Below, piece by piece: positions 11,563 to 20,175 of a stretch of DNA of 64,000 bases. The position numbers and the translations under genes were made by a program. The notes below the pieces were generated by a model. That model saw only the letters and a list, made by a program, of their open reading frames with translations, did not search any database and was not told where the DNA came from. This stretch comes from Buchnera aphidicola (Aphis nerii) (GTDB lineage: Bacteria; Pseudomonadota; Gammaproteobacteria; Enterobacterales; Enterobacteriaceae): contig NZ_CP034885.1 of the NCBI RefSeq assembly GCF_005083105.1, positions 412,449 to 476,448 on the forward strand. The letters are read 5' to 3'. Each line of letters begins with the position of its first letter. Positions within the stretch are counted from its first letter, which is position 1.

Positions 11563-11889
11563 TGAATAACTCACTTATAAGATTAATATACATATAAAAA
11601 AGAATACTATGATTAGAATTAATAAGATATAGTAATTATATTAATACCTATTACATATATTAATACATTTTAAAGATTTAAAATTAATCTATCTAAATAA
11701 AATTTTTTATAATTATTTTGTTTAAATATAATGAATAATGTTTTAAACAACAAAGGAACTTTTATAATTTAAAAATAGTATTATATAATTTGTTATTATT
11801 TTTTACATTTAAAAAACTAAATATTAAGTAAATAAAAATATTTTATTATAACATGAAACATATTAGATATTTGATAGGTAAAATAAACC
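11563..11889. other. Divergent rplM/pheA spacer with a stem-loop
   Basis: About 330 bases of AT-rich sequence. It contains a perfect 9-bp inverted repeat TTGTTTAAA (11718-11726) / TTTAAACAA (11742-11750) with a 15-nt loop, followed at 11752 by a ribosome-binding-like AAAGGA that has no ATG behind it. A 17-codon frame at 11853-11906 starting MKHI overlaps the pheA start. No clear -35/-10 pair stands out. Confidence 0.5.
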
Positions 11890-13023
11890 ATGATGTTCAA
11901 AAATGATTTATTAAGTTTTCGTAATGAAATTAATAATATTGATAAAAAAATAGTTACATTACTGGCAAAAAGAAAAAAATTAGTCTTAAATATAGCTCAA
12001 TCTAAAATACAAAACAATCAACCTATACGAGATATAAATCGTGAAAAAAATTTATTGGATAAATTAACTATTTTAGGAAAAAAGAAAAATTTAAATCCAA
12101 ATTATATAACACGTTTATTCGAACTAATAATTGAAGAGTCTGTACTTATTCAAAGTGAGCTATTAGAAAAACATCAAAACCATAAAAGCACAAATAAAAA
12201 TATTTTTGCTTTTCTAGGACCAAAAGGATCTTATTCATATTTTGCTGCATTTGAATATGCAAAAATAAATTTTAAAATACTTATTGAAAAAGAATGTTTG
12301 AATTTTGAAGAAGTGATTCAATCAGTTTTAAACGACGAATCAAATTTTGCTATTTTACCCATAGAAAACACTTGCTCAGGTCCTATCAACGAACTATTTG
12401 ATATATTAAAAAATATAAATTTGTTTATTGTTGGAGAAGTTAGTATTCATATAGACCATTGTTTGCTAGCAATAAAAAATGCCGATCTTAGTATTATCAA
12501 AAAAATATATAGTCATCCTCAACCATTTAAACAATGTAGCAATTTTATTGATCAATTTCCAAATTGGACAATTAAACATACTAATAGTACAAGTGATGCA
12601 ATTAAAAAAGTTATTAAATATAATCAAATCACTAATGCTGCTTTAGGAAGTGAAATAGGAAATCAAATTTATGGATTAAAAGTTTTATCTAAAAATATAT
12701 CAAATCAAAAAAATAATATAACTAGATTTATTTGTTTATCAAAAACACCTGCTAAAATTTCTTATAATACAGCAGTCAAAACAACAGTAGTATTTTTTCT
12801 AGAAAAAGAATCAAAAGAGCTTTCTAAAATAATTTTTAATCTAAAAGAAAATAGAAAAATTATAACAATATTAACTTTTTATAATATTAATTATAATAAA
12901 AAAGAAAAAATATTTTATCTTGATATTAAAGAAAGTTTATCATCTAATATAACACAAAATATTATTAATAAAATTCAAAAAATTACTAAATTCATTAAAA
13001 TATTAGGTTGTTATCCTATTTGA
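11890..13023 (+). CDS. pheA: Bifunctional chorismate mutase/prephenate dehydratase (P-protein)
   Basis: Converts chorismate to prephenate and then to phenylpyruvate, committing carbon to the phenylalanine supplied to the aphid. 377 residues (E. coli 386). With the first of two ATGs the mutase residues fall at the E. coli positions: R11, R28, K39, D48, R51, E52, and Q in SVLIQSEL. The dehydratase domain has FLGPKGSYS, PIENTCSG, SHPQPFKQC and the catalytic TRF in NNITRFI. The C-terminal ACT domain ends ILGCYPI, but the Phe-binding motifs GALV and ESRP of E. coli align to KELS and TFYN, so allosteric inhibition by Phe is probably lost. aroF/tyrA neighbours of E. coli are absent. Confidence 0.98.
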   Translation: MMFKNDLLSFRNEINNIDKKIVTLLAKRKKLVLNIAQSKIQNNQPIRDINREKNLLDKLTILGKKKNLNPNYITRLFELIIEESVLIQSELLEKHQNHKSTNKNIFAFLGPKGSYSYFAAFEYAKINFKILIEKECLNFEEVIQSVLNDESNFAILPIENTCSGPINELFDILKNINLFIVGEVSIHIDHCLLAIKNADLSIIKKIYSHPQPFKQCSNFIDQFPNWTIKHTNSTSDAIKKVIKYNQITNAALGSEIGNQIYGLKVLSKNISNQKNNITRFICLSKTPAKISYNTAVKTTVVFFLEKESKELSKIIFNLKENRKIITILTFYNINYNKKEKIFYLDIKESLSSNITQNIINKIQKITKFIKILGCYPI

Positions 13024-13100
13024 AATATTTATGAAACTAAAATATTATTCATTTAAATATTTTAAATACTTTCATAATAATTTATAAAAGAGTAAAAAAT

Positions 13101-14456
13101 ATGTTTAGTAATTTAACTGAACGTCTTTCAAAAAGTTTACGTAATATCGTTAATAAAGGAAGATTAACAAAAGAAAACATTGAAAACACCATAAGAGAAG
13201 TAAGAAAAGCGTTATTAGAAGCTGACGTTACATTATCAGTAATCAAAACATTTATAAAAAATGTTTCACAAAAATCAATTGGTTCCGAAATCAATAAAAG
13301 TCTTACACCTGGTCAAGAATTTATAAAAATTGTTCGAAACGAACTAATTATTGCTATGGGTGAACAAAATAATGATTTGAATTTATCTATTCAACCACCA
13401 GCAATTATATTGATAGTGGGTTTACAAGGAGTTGGAAAAACAACTACTGTAGCAAAAATAGCTAAATGGATACAAAATAAATATAAAAAAAAAATACTTG
13501 TTACATCTACTGATGTTTATCGTGCTGCTGCTATAAAACAACTGGAAGTTTTGTCTAATCAAATCAATATAAATTTTTATTCATCTAATATTAATCAAAA
13601 ACCAATTGAGATAACAGAAAAAGCAATTAAACATGCTAAATTAAAATTATATGATATTTTGATAATAGATACAGCAGGACGTTTACATATTAATGATACA
13701 ATGATGAATGAAATAAAAGAAATACAAATATTATCGAAACCTATTGAAACATTATTAGTAGTAGACTCAATGATGGGTCAAGATGCAATTAATATGGCAA
13801 AAGTTTTTAATGAATATTTATCTATATCAGGTATTATATTAAGTAAAACTGATAGTGATTCTAGAAGTGGAATTGCATTATCTATGCGTTATATTACTGG
13901 AAAACCTATTAAATTCATAGGAACAGGTGAAAAATTAACAAATTTAGAAATATTCAATCCAGAACGTATGGCTGATACAATTTTAGGAATGAATAAAGTT
14001 ATATCGATTATTAAAGATATTGAAGAAAAAATCAATAAATCTAACATACAAAATTTAAGTAAAAATTTCAAAAAAGGTCATGATTTTAATTTAAATGATT
14101 TTTTAATTCAAATAAAAGAAATAAAAAAAATGGGTGGATTAAATTATTTTATAGAAAAATTTTCAAGTAATAAAATGATAGCTAATAATCCATTATTAGG
14201 AGGAAACAATAAAAACGATTTAAATAAAATAGAAGCAATAATATACTCAATGACTATACAAGAAAGAAATAACCCAATAATTATTAAAGGATCTCGAAAG
14301 CGTAGAATTGCCTTAGGATCCGGAACACAAATTCAAGATGTAAATAAGTTATTAAAAAATTTTGATAATATGAAAAAAATAATGAAAAAAATTAAAAATA
14401 ATGGAATTGGTAAAATTATTCGTAACATAAAAAATATATTACCTAAAAATTTTTAA
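13101..14456 (+). CDS. ffh: Signal recognition particle protein Ffh
   Basis: GTPase of the SRP that delivers nascent membrane proteins to FtsY/SecYEG. 451 residues (E. coli 453): N domain, G domain with P-loop GLQGVGKTT, DTAGRLHIND, TKTDSDSRSG, and an M domain from about residue 295 with the RNA-binding GSRKRRIALGSG. The M domain, normally packed with methionines that line the signal-peptide groove, holds only about seven here; Ile, Asn and Lys have taken their places. A 10-A tract (13485-13494) is read in frame. Next is rpsP as in E. coli. Confidence 0.98.
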   Translation: MFSNLTERLSKSLRNIVNKGRLTKENIENTIREVRKALLEADVTLSVIKTFIKNVSQKSIGSEINKSLTPGQEFIKIVRNELIIAMGEQNNDLNLSIQPPAIILIVGLQGVGKTTTVAKIAKWIQNKYKKKILVTSTDVYRAAAIKQLEVLSNQININFYSSNINQKPIEITEKAIKHAKLKLYDILIIDTAGRLHINDTMMNEIKEIQILSKPIETLLVVDSMMGQDAINMAKVFNEYLSISGIILSKTDSDSRSGIALSMRYITGKPIKFIGTGEKLTNLEIFNPERMADTILGMNKVISIIKDIEEKINKSNIQNLSKNFKKGHDFNLNDFLIQIKEIKKMGGLNYFIEKFSSNKMIANNPLLGGNNKNDLNKIEAIIYSMTIQERNNPIIIKGSRKRRIALGSGTQIQDVNKLLKNFDNMKKIMKKIKNNGIGKIIRNIKNILPKNF

Positions 14457-14533
14457 AAAACATAACAGTAATTATATATTGATTTAATACAGAAAAAATA
14501 ATTTTTTATTTTAAAAATTAAAGGAAAAACGAA

Positions 14534-14791
14534 ATGGTAAAAATTAGATTAGCTCGACATGGAAATAAAAAACGACCATTTTATAAAATGGTAGCATCAG
14601 ATAGTCGTTTTGCTAGAGATGGTCGTTTTATCGAACAATTAGGTTATTTCAATCCACTTTCTAAAAACATATCTACTGCAATAAAATTAAATATTGATCG
14701 TATTATATATTGGCAAAAAAATGGAGCACAAATTTCAGAACGATCAAAGAATTTAATTAAATTGTTTAGAAAAAATAAGGAAACATTATAA
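14534..14791 (+). CDS. rpsP: 30S ribosomal protein S16
   Basis: Early 30S assembly protein. Starts MVKIRLARHGNKKRPFYKMV, then DSRFARDGRFIEQLGYFNP, both highly conserved; 85 residues versus 82. AAGGAAAAACGAA precedes its ATG. First gene of the rpsP-rimM-trmD-rplS operon; its TAA overlaps the proposed rimM start. Confidence 0.99.
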   Translation: MVKIRLARHGNKKRPFYKMVASDSRFARDGRFIEQLGYFNPLSKNISTAIKLNIDRIIYWQKNGAQISERSKNLIKLFRKNKETL

Positions 14792-15306
14792 ATATTAAAT
14801 CAAATAAACTAATTGAGCCCATTTTAGTAGGAAAAATTGGAAAAGTTTATGGAATATTAGGTTGGCTCAATTTTTTTTCATTTACAGAAAATAAAGATAA
14901 AATATTTAATTATCTTCCATGGTTTATTTTAAAAAACAAAAAATGGGAAATTATTCAATTTCAAAAATGGAAAAAACACAAAAATCATTTTATTATTCAA
15001 ATTAACAATATTATAGATCGATCAATTGCTCAAAATCTCGTTAATACAGATATTTTTATAGATAAAAATCAACTTCCAAAACTTGAAAAAGATGAATATT
15101 ATTGGAATGATATTATTCAATGTAAAATATTTAGTACAAAAAAAAAATATTTAGGTCTAGTAATCAATTTAATAAGTAATGGATATAATGATATTCTTGT
15201 TGTACGAAATGACTTACAAAAAAAAATAATGATTCCATTTATTATAAAAAAAATAGTGAAAAATATAGATATTAAAAACAAAGTTATAATAGTCAAATGG
15301 AATTAA
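14788..15306 (+). CDS. rimM: Ribosome maturation factor RimM with no standard start codon
   Basis: Assists assembly of the 30S head through S19. The frame is open from just after TAA 14776 to TAA 15304 and matches RimM throughout: EPILVGKIGKVYGILGW, LPWFILKNKKWEIIQF, YYWNDIIQCKI, IMIPFI and a final VKW. No ATG, GTG or TTG exists in this frame before the conserved core. ATA at 14788 is the best candidate: AAGG (14777-14780) is seven bases upstream and the codon overlaps the rpsP stop as ATAA. ATT at 14785 or 14794 are alternatives. From 14788 the protein has 172 residues (E. coli 182). Position and similarity make the identity secure; the start codon is inference. Confidence 0.9.
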   Translation: MNIKSNKLIEPILVGKIGKVYGILGWLNFFSFTENKDKIFNYLPWFILKNKKWEIIQFQKWKKHKNHFIIQINNIIDRSIAQNLVNTDIFIDKNQLPKLEKDEYYWNDIIQCKIFSTKKKYLGLVINLISNGYNDILVVRNDLQKKIMIPFIIKKIVKNIDIKNKVIIVKWN

Positions 15307-15309
15307 AAT

Positions 15310-16079
15310 ATGATATATAAATTTAAAAAAAAAATAATCAAACGTTAGCATCGTTTTATATAGTTACCATATTTCCAGAAATGTTTTATGCTTTCTCAAA
15401 TTATGGAATAACAGGAAAAGCAATTCAAAAAAAAATTATTAATCTTAATTATCTAAATCCGAGAGATTTCTCTGAAAATAAATATAAATCTATAGATGAT
15501 CGTCCTTATGGAGGAGGACCTGGAATGTTAATGAGTGTCAAACCATTATATTTATCAATACAACATGCTAAATCTTTACTAAAATCTGCAACAGTGATTT
15601 ATTTATCTCCACAAGGAAAAAAGTTAAATCAAAATAATATTTTTAAATTAATTAAGAAAAAAGAAATTATTTTTGTATGCGGAAGATATGAAGGAATAGA
15701 TGAAAGAATTATTGATTCTTTAATAGACGAAGAATGGTCAATAGGAGATTATATACTTACTGGTGGAGAGCTTGCAGCAATGGTAATAATAGATTCTATT
15801 GCTAGATTTATTCCAGGTGTTGTAAAAACAAAATCAGTAGAAGAAGAATCTTTTTACAATGATTTACTTGACTATCCAAACTACACTAGACCAAAAACAA
15901 TTTACAACATGAAAGTTCCAGATATATTACTTTCTGGTAATCATAATAAAATTCGTTTGTGGCGTTTGCAAAAATCTTTAGAAAAAACTTTAAAAAAAAG
16001 ACCAGATTTATTAGACGGAAAAAAATTAAAAAAAGCAGAACAAATAATTTTAAATATTGTCAAGAAAAATAAAAAATAA
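15310..16079 (+). CDS. trmD: tRNA (m1G37) methyltransferase TrmD, frame broken at a 10-A tract
   Basis: SPOUT methyltransferase that makes m1G37 and prevents +1 frameshifting. ATG 15310, four bases after the rimM stop, leads into ten As (15325-15334) and then TAG. The next frame supplies the conserved N-terminal strand TIFPEMF and runs to 16079 with DDRPYGGGPGM, the knot motifs YLSPQGKKL and VCGRYEGIDERII, SIGDYILTGGE and the dimer-facing LLSGNH. One extra A gives 256 residues (E. coli 255). Starting at the internal ATG 15381 would delete the first strand of the knot fold. Slippage during transcription is the likely way the essential enzyme is made, unless the run is miscounted. Confidence 0.92.
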
Positions 16080-16119
16080 AAATATTATTAATTTATAATG
16101 ATTTTATATAGAGGTAAAA

Positions 16120-16467
16120 ATGACAAATATAATTCAAAAAATAGAACAAGAACAACTCAAAAAAAATATACCTAATTTTAGGCCTGGAGATACAATAGAA
16201 GTAAAAGTATGGGTAATTGAAGGAACAAAAAAACGTTTACAATCTTTTGAGGGAATAGTAATTGCAATAAAAAATAGATCTTTAAACTCTTCTTTTACTG
16301 TTCGAAAAATTTCAAATGGGGAAGGTGTAGAACGAGTTTTTCAAACTCATTCTTACAATATTGATAATATCATTATTAAAAGAAAGGGATTAGTTAGAAA
16401 AGCAAAATTATACTATTTAAGAGCACGTACTGGAAAATCTGCTAGAATTAAAGAAAAAATTAAATAA
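16120..16467 (+). CDS. rplS: 50S ribosomal protein L19
   Basis: Lies at the 30S-50S interface. 115 residues as in E. coli, with [42 protein letters not shown] and [15 protein letters not shown] all conserved. AGAGG is nine bases before the ATG. Last gene of the rpsP operon, followed by a hairpin terminator. Confidence 0.99.
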   Translation: MTNIIQKIEQEQLKKNIPNFRPGDTIEVKVWVIEGTKKRLQSFEGIVIAIKNRSLNSSFTVRKISNGEGVERVFQTHSYNIDNIIIKRKGLVRKAKLYYLRARTGKSARIKEKIK

Positions 16468-16490
16468 ATTATTTGTTAAAATAATTAATA

Positions 16491-16532
16491 TGCAGTCACG
16501 ACGTTATTCTTGACTGCACTAATATTTTTTTA
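16491..16532 (+). terminator. Terminator after rplS, shared with tldD
   Basis: Perfect 8-bp stem TGCAGTCA/TGACTGCA with 12-nt loop, followed after six bases by a run of seven Ts (plus strand). It lies between convergent rplS and tldD and is close to symmetric. Confidence 0.75.
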
Positions 16533-16553
16533 TATTTTTATTTGCTTAAAATA

Positions 16554-18008
16554 CTAAATAGTGCCACCTATAGTTAATTTATCTATTTTTATAGAAGGTT
16601 GTCCTATTCCAACAGGAATATTTTGACCTTCTTTACCACACATCCCCATACCTTGATCCATTTTTAAATCATTACCAACCATAGATATTTTTTGCATAAC
16701 TTCTAAACCAGATCCTATTAACGTAGTATTTTTAATTGGATTCAAAATTTTTCCTTGTTTTATTAAATATGCTTCTGAAGTTGAAAAAACAAATTGACCT
16801 GAAGTTATATCTACTTGACCACCTGAGAAATTAATGGCATATATTCCGTAGTCGATACTTTTGATAATATCTTCTATTTTTGACTTACCAGATAACATAT
16901 ATGTATTAGTCATTCTTGGCATTGGCAAATGCGAGTAAGATTCACGACGGCCATTACCAGTAGATTGAGTACCCATTAGACGCGCATTGAGTTTATCTTG
17001 CATATATTTTTTTAAAATTCCATTCTCAATCAATATATTGTATTGTCCAGAAACCCCTTCATCATCAATGTTTAATGATCCACGCTGATTTTGTATGGTT
17101 CCATCGTCAATGATCGTACATAATTCTGAAGTAACTTTTTTTCCTATCATATTAGCAAATACTGATGTTCCTTTTCTATTAAAATCACCTTCTAAACCAT
17201 GTCCTACGGCTTCATGTAATAAAACACCAGGCCAACCAGACCCTAAAACTACTGGAAAGGTTCCAGACGGCGCTTCTTTTGAAGATAAATTTAACAAAGC
17301 TATACGAACTGCTTCTTTAGTCCAAAAATCAATTCTAATTTGTTCTAACGATTTATCTTCATCTAAGAAAAAATTATAATTAGTACGACTTCCTCCTCCA
17401 CTTCTGCCTCGTTCTACTTTACCGCGTTCTTCTACTACAACACTTACTGAAAACTCAACTAATGGTCTAATATCTGTATCTAAATTACCATCAGTAGAAA
17501 CAACTAAAATTTTTTCATAAGATCCACTTAAAGTAGCATTCACTTGTACTACACGATGATCACAATTACGAGCAATATGATTTACTCTATAAAGTAAATT
17601 TATTTTTTCATTAGAAGTAAATTTTTTTAATGGATTTAAAATATCATAGAAAAAATTTTTCTTTTGTTCTGTAAATATTTTCTTTTTTATTTTTTTTTCT
17701 TTACTATCAAGGATACTTTTTGCTATTTTAGCATTTTTTCTTAAAGCTTCTATTGATATCTGATCTGTATATGAAAATCCTGTTCTTTCACCAGAAATTG
17801 CTCTAATTCCAACACCTTGATCTAGATGATAAGTTCCTTCTTTAATAATACCATTTTCTAAAGACCAAGATTCACAAATACGTGATTGAAAATATAAATC
17901 TCCATAATCTAAACTATGATCAGAAATATCTTTTAATATTTCAAATAAATCTTGACGATTTATTTTGTTTGCAGTTAATAAAGATTCACTAACTAATTCC
18001 AACGTCAT
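16554..18008 (-). CDS. tldD: Metalloprotease TldD
   Basis: Subunit of the TldD/TldE zinc protease that in E. coli processes microcin B17 and helps degrade CcdA. 484 residues (E. coli 481). The zinc motif [11 protein letters not shown], the [17 protein letters not shown] strand, DDEGVSGQ and [14 protein letters not shown] are all intact. No toxin system is apparent here, so a housekeeping role is implied. Monocistronic, with convergent rplS and divergent aroQ neighbours. Confidence 0.97.
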   Translation of the reverse strand: MTLELVSESLLTANKINRQDLFEILKDISDHSLDYGDLYFQSRICESWSLENGIIKEGTYHLDQGVGIRAISGERTGFSYTDQISIEALRKNAKIAKSILDSKEKKIKKKIFTEQKKNFFYDILNPLKKFTSNEKINLLYRVNHIARNCDHRVVQVNATLSGSYEKILVVSTDGNLDTDIRPLVEFSVSVVVEERGKVERGRSGGGSRTNYNFFLDEDKSLEQIRIDFWTKEAVRIALLNLSSKEAPSGTFPVVLGSGWPGVLLHEAVGHGLEGDFNRKGTSVFANMIGKKVTSELCTIIDDGTIQNQRGSLNIDDEGVSGQYNILIENGILKKYMQDKLNARLMGTQSTGNGRRESYSHLPMPRMTNTYMLSGKSKIEDIIKSIDYGIYAINFSGGQVDITSGQFVFSTSEAYLIKQGKILNPIKNTTLIGSGLEVMQKISMVGNDLKMDQGMGMCGKEGQNIPVGIGQPSIKIDKLTIGGTI

Positions 18009-18170
18009 TTGAACTCACTTATAATTTAAAATATTATGATATTTATATTATAAAATATAAAAATAAAAAATAAAAAATATTTTTCATAAAAATATTATAT
18101 AATTTTAAAAAGTTATTATAAAATAGAATTTTAAATTTTTTAAACTAATTTGATTACTATTGAGTGAAAA

Positions 18171-18626
18171 ATGAACAAAAAAATAAATGTTTTACTAATA
18201 AATGGACCTAATTTAAATCTTTTGGGTACTAGAGAACCAAATATATATGGAAATAGTACTTTATTAGATTTAACAAATAAATTAACAAAAAAATCAAAAG
18301 AATTAAATATATCATTAAATCACATACAATCTAATGCAGAACATATATTAGTTGAAAAAATACACTCTGCGAAAGAAGATAATATTCATTATATAATAAT
18401 TAATCCAGCAGCTTTTACACATACTAGTATAGCAATTAGAGATGCTTTAATTGCAGTTTCTATACCATTTATTGAAGTTCATATTTCAAATATCTATAGT
18501 AGAGAAAACTTTCGTTCTCATTCATGGTTTTCTGATATTTCTCAAGGTGTAATCACAGGGTTAGGTTTGGAAGGTTATTATTGGGCACTTAAAACAATAC
18601 ATAAAAGATGTCTAATCAAAAAATAA
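18171..18626 (+). CDS. aroQ: Type II 3-dehydroquinate dehydratase AroQ
   Basis: Third step of the shikimate pathway, feeding chorismate to PheA and to tryptophan synthesis for the host. The 151 residues have the type II active-site layout: [17 protein letters not shown] with Arg21 and Tyr26, NPAAFTHTS, and [17 protein letters not shown] with the catalytic His. E. coli K-12 uses the unrelated type I enzyme AroD; AroQ is normal for other enterics and Buchnera. accBC, which often follow aroQ, are absent. Confidence 0.98.
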   Translation: MNKKINVLLINGPNLNLLGTREPNIYGNSTLLDLTNKLTKKSKELNISLNHIQSNAEHILVEKIHSAKEDNIHYIIINPAAFTHTSIAIRDALIAVSIPFIEVHISNIYSRENFRSHSWFSDISQGVITGLGLEGYYWALKTIHKRCLIKK

Positions 18627-18648
18627 AATTTATTTTATTAATTGTAAT

Positions 18649-18685
18649 TTGCACCTTCTTTATTCTGAATTTATAGAAAGTGCAA
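18649..18685 (-). terminator. Stem-loop between aroQ and the fis remnant
   Basis: Eleven-base arms TTGCACTTTCT/AGAAGGTGCAA (minus strand, one G-U pair) around a 15-nt loop. No long T run follows on either strand. It lies just past the dead fis gene and just past aroQ, so it is probably a relic bidirectional terminator. Confidence 0.5.
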
Positions 18686-18698
18686 TTAAATTTAAAAA

Positions 18699-18998
18699 TT
18701 AATTCATACCATATTTTTTAAATTTTTTCCTAAATTACTACTATTTATACCTATCATAACAGCATCTTTAGTTTTATTGTTACGTGTATATTGTATAATT
18801 GCATTTAATAATAATCCTTCAAGTTAAGACAATATTAATAAAGATAAATTATTAATATATTCTATATTATCTAAATTTAATAAATAATTTTCTAAATATT
18901 ATTTAACTAATAAACACAACGCTTTTCGTATGAAATTTATTTTAATTATTTACAGTATAGTTCACTCAAAAATTTTTATCTATTAAATCTTCTGACAT
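18699..18998 (-). pseudogene. fis: fis pseudogene (nucleoid protein Fis)
   Basis: Fis is a nucleoid-associated helix-turn-helix protein that activates rRNA promoters. The minus strand still reads VK*YLENYLLNLDN and then the DNA-binding C-terminus LLNAIIQYTRNNKTKD, AVMIGINSSNL and, after a one-base loss in the A run at 18723-18728, KKYGMN and stop; the E. coli end is nearly the same. Two TAA codons interrupt it (at the Gln of VKQ, and in the middle), and the first third is frameshifted and barely readable. The remnant from ATG 18998 to 18699 is 300 bases, the size of intact fis (98 codons). The dusB neighbour is gone. A dead gene, not a slippage case: nonsense codons cannot be rescued that way. 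Confidence 0.85.
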
Positions 18999-19098
18999 AA
19001 AATTATCAACTCTTTAATCTTCTTATGTTTTAATTAAAGTTAAGATTATTAAAAATAAAAAAATATTTTTTTAAAACCAATAAAATATTTTAGAATAG

Positions 19099-20037
19099 CT
19101 ATTCTAAATCTAAAATAATATTTTTCATATCATTAGGTAAATCAATTTTCCAGCTCATTAACTTTTTATTAGTAGGATTTACAAACTCAATATAATGAGA
19201 GTGTAGTGCTTGACGAGGAAAAAAAATATTTTTATAAATATATTTTTTATCAAAATTATTATAAGAATAATTAATTCCGCTATATAAAGGATCGCCTAAC
19301 AGCGGATATCTGATATGTAACATATGAACACGAATTTGATGTGTTCTACCTGTTTCTAATCTTAACAAGATATGTGTATGAAATTTAAAACGTTTAATTA
19401 TTTTATAATGTGTAATAGCAGTTTTTCCTAATGGATGTGCTATCATACATATTCTTTTAGTAGGATGTCGCATTATAGGACAGTTAATAGTTCCACCAGA
19501 AATTATATTTCCTTTCACAATAGCTTGATATTCTCGAATAACTTTTCTAGATTTTAATAAATTTACTAAATAATAGTATGCAAAAATTGTTTTTGCTATA
19601 ACCATCAAACCACTTGTATTTTTATCTAAACGATGAATAATTCCACAACGCGGTAAATATTTACTATTTTTATAACGATATAGTAATGCATTTAAAACTG
19701 TACCACCATTATTTCCAGCTCCAGGATGAACAACTAAACCAGGGGGTTTATTTATAATTAATAAATTATTATCTTCATAAATAATATTTAAAGAAATATT
19801 TTCTGGTAAATCCAATATTATTTTTTTAATAATTGGATAAATAGTAATTATTTCACCTCCTAGTATTTTTTTATCGGGCTTATTTTCTATTTTTCCATTA
19901 ATATATACATGATTCATAAGAATCCAATATTTTATGGAAGAACGTGAATATTGTATTAAAATTTTAGAAATAGTTTTATCTAATCTTTTTCCAGAAGCTG
20001 TAGTATAAGGAGCTAATATACTTAATTTTTTATTCAA
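19099..20037 (-). CDS. rluD: 23S rRNA pseudouridine synthase RluD
   Basis: Makes pseudouridines 1911, 1915 and 1917 in helix 69. 312 residues (E. coli 326): an N-terminal S4 domain (KRLDKTISKILIQYSRSS ... VYINGK) and the catalytic domain with Asp138 in HRLDKNTSGLMV, plus INKPPGLVVHPG and RLETGRTHQIRVH. Divergent from bamD, as in E. coli. Confidence 0.97.
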   Translation of the reverse strand: MNKKLSILAPYTTASGKRLDKTISKILIQYSRSSIKYWILMNHVYINGKIENKPDKKILGGEIITIYPIIKKIILDLPENISLNIIYEDNNLLIINKPPGLVVHPGAGNNGGTVLNALLYRYKNSKYLPRCGIIHRLDKNTSGLMVIAKTIFAYYYLVNLLKSRKVIREYQAIVKGNIISGGTINCPIMRHPTKRICMIAHPLGKTAITHYKIIKRFKFHTHILLRLETGRTHQIRVHMLHIRYPLLGDPLYSGINYSYNNFDKKYIYKNIFFPRQALHSHYIEFVNPTNKKLMSWKIDLPNDMKNIILDLE

Positions 20038-20175
20038 TGATAAAAACCCTTATTTTTTAAAAAATATTTATTTAATCTAAATTTTCAATTTATATAAAAT
20101 ATAATATTCTAATACATGTTAATAAAATAAATATTATTAATATAAAATTTCATTAAATTATAGAAAACATATATT

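Noticed and set aside
18627..19098. Looked for accBC or dusB in the aroQ-rluD spacer
   Set aside because: Only fis could be recognised; the rest has no readable similarity.
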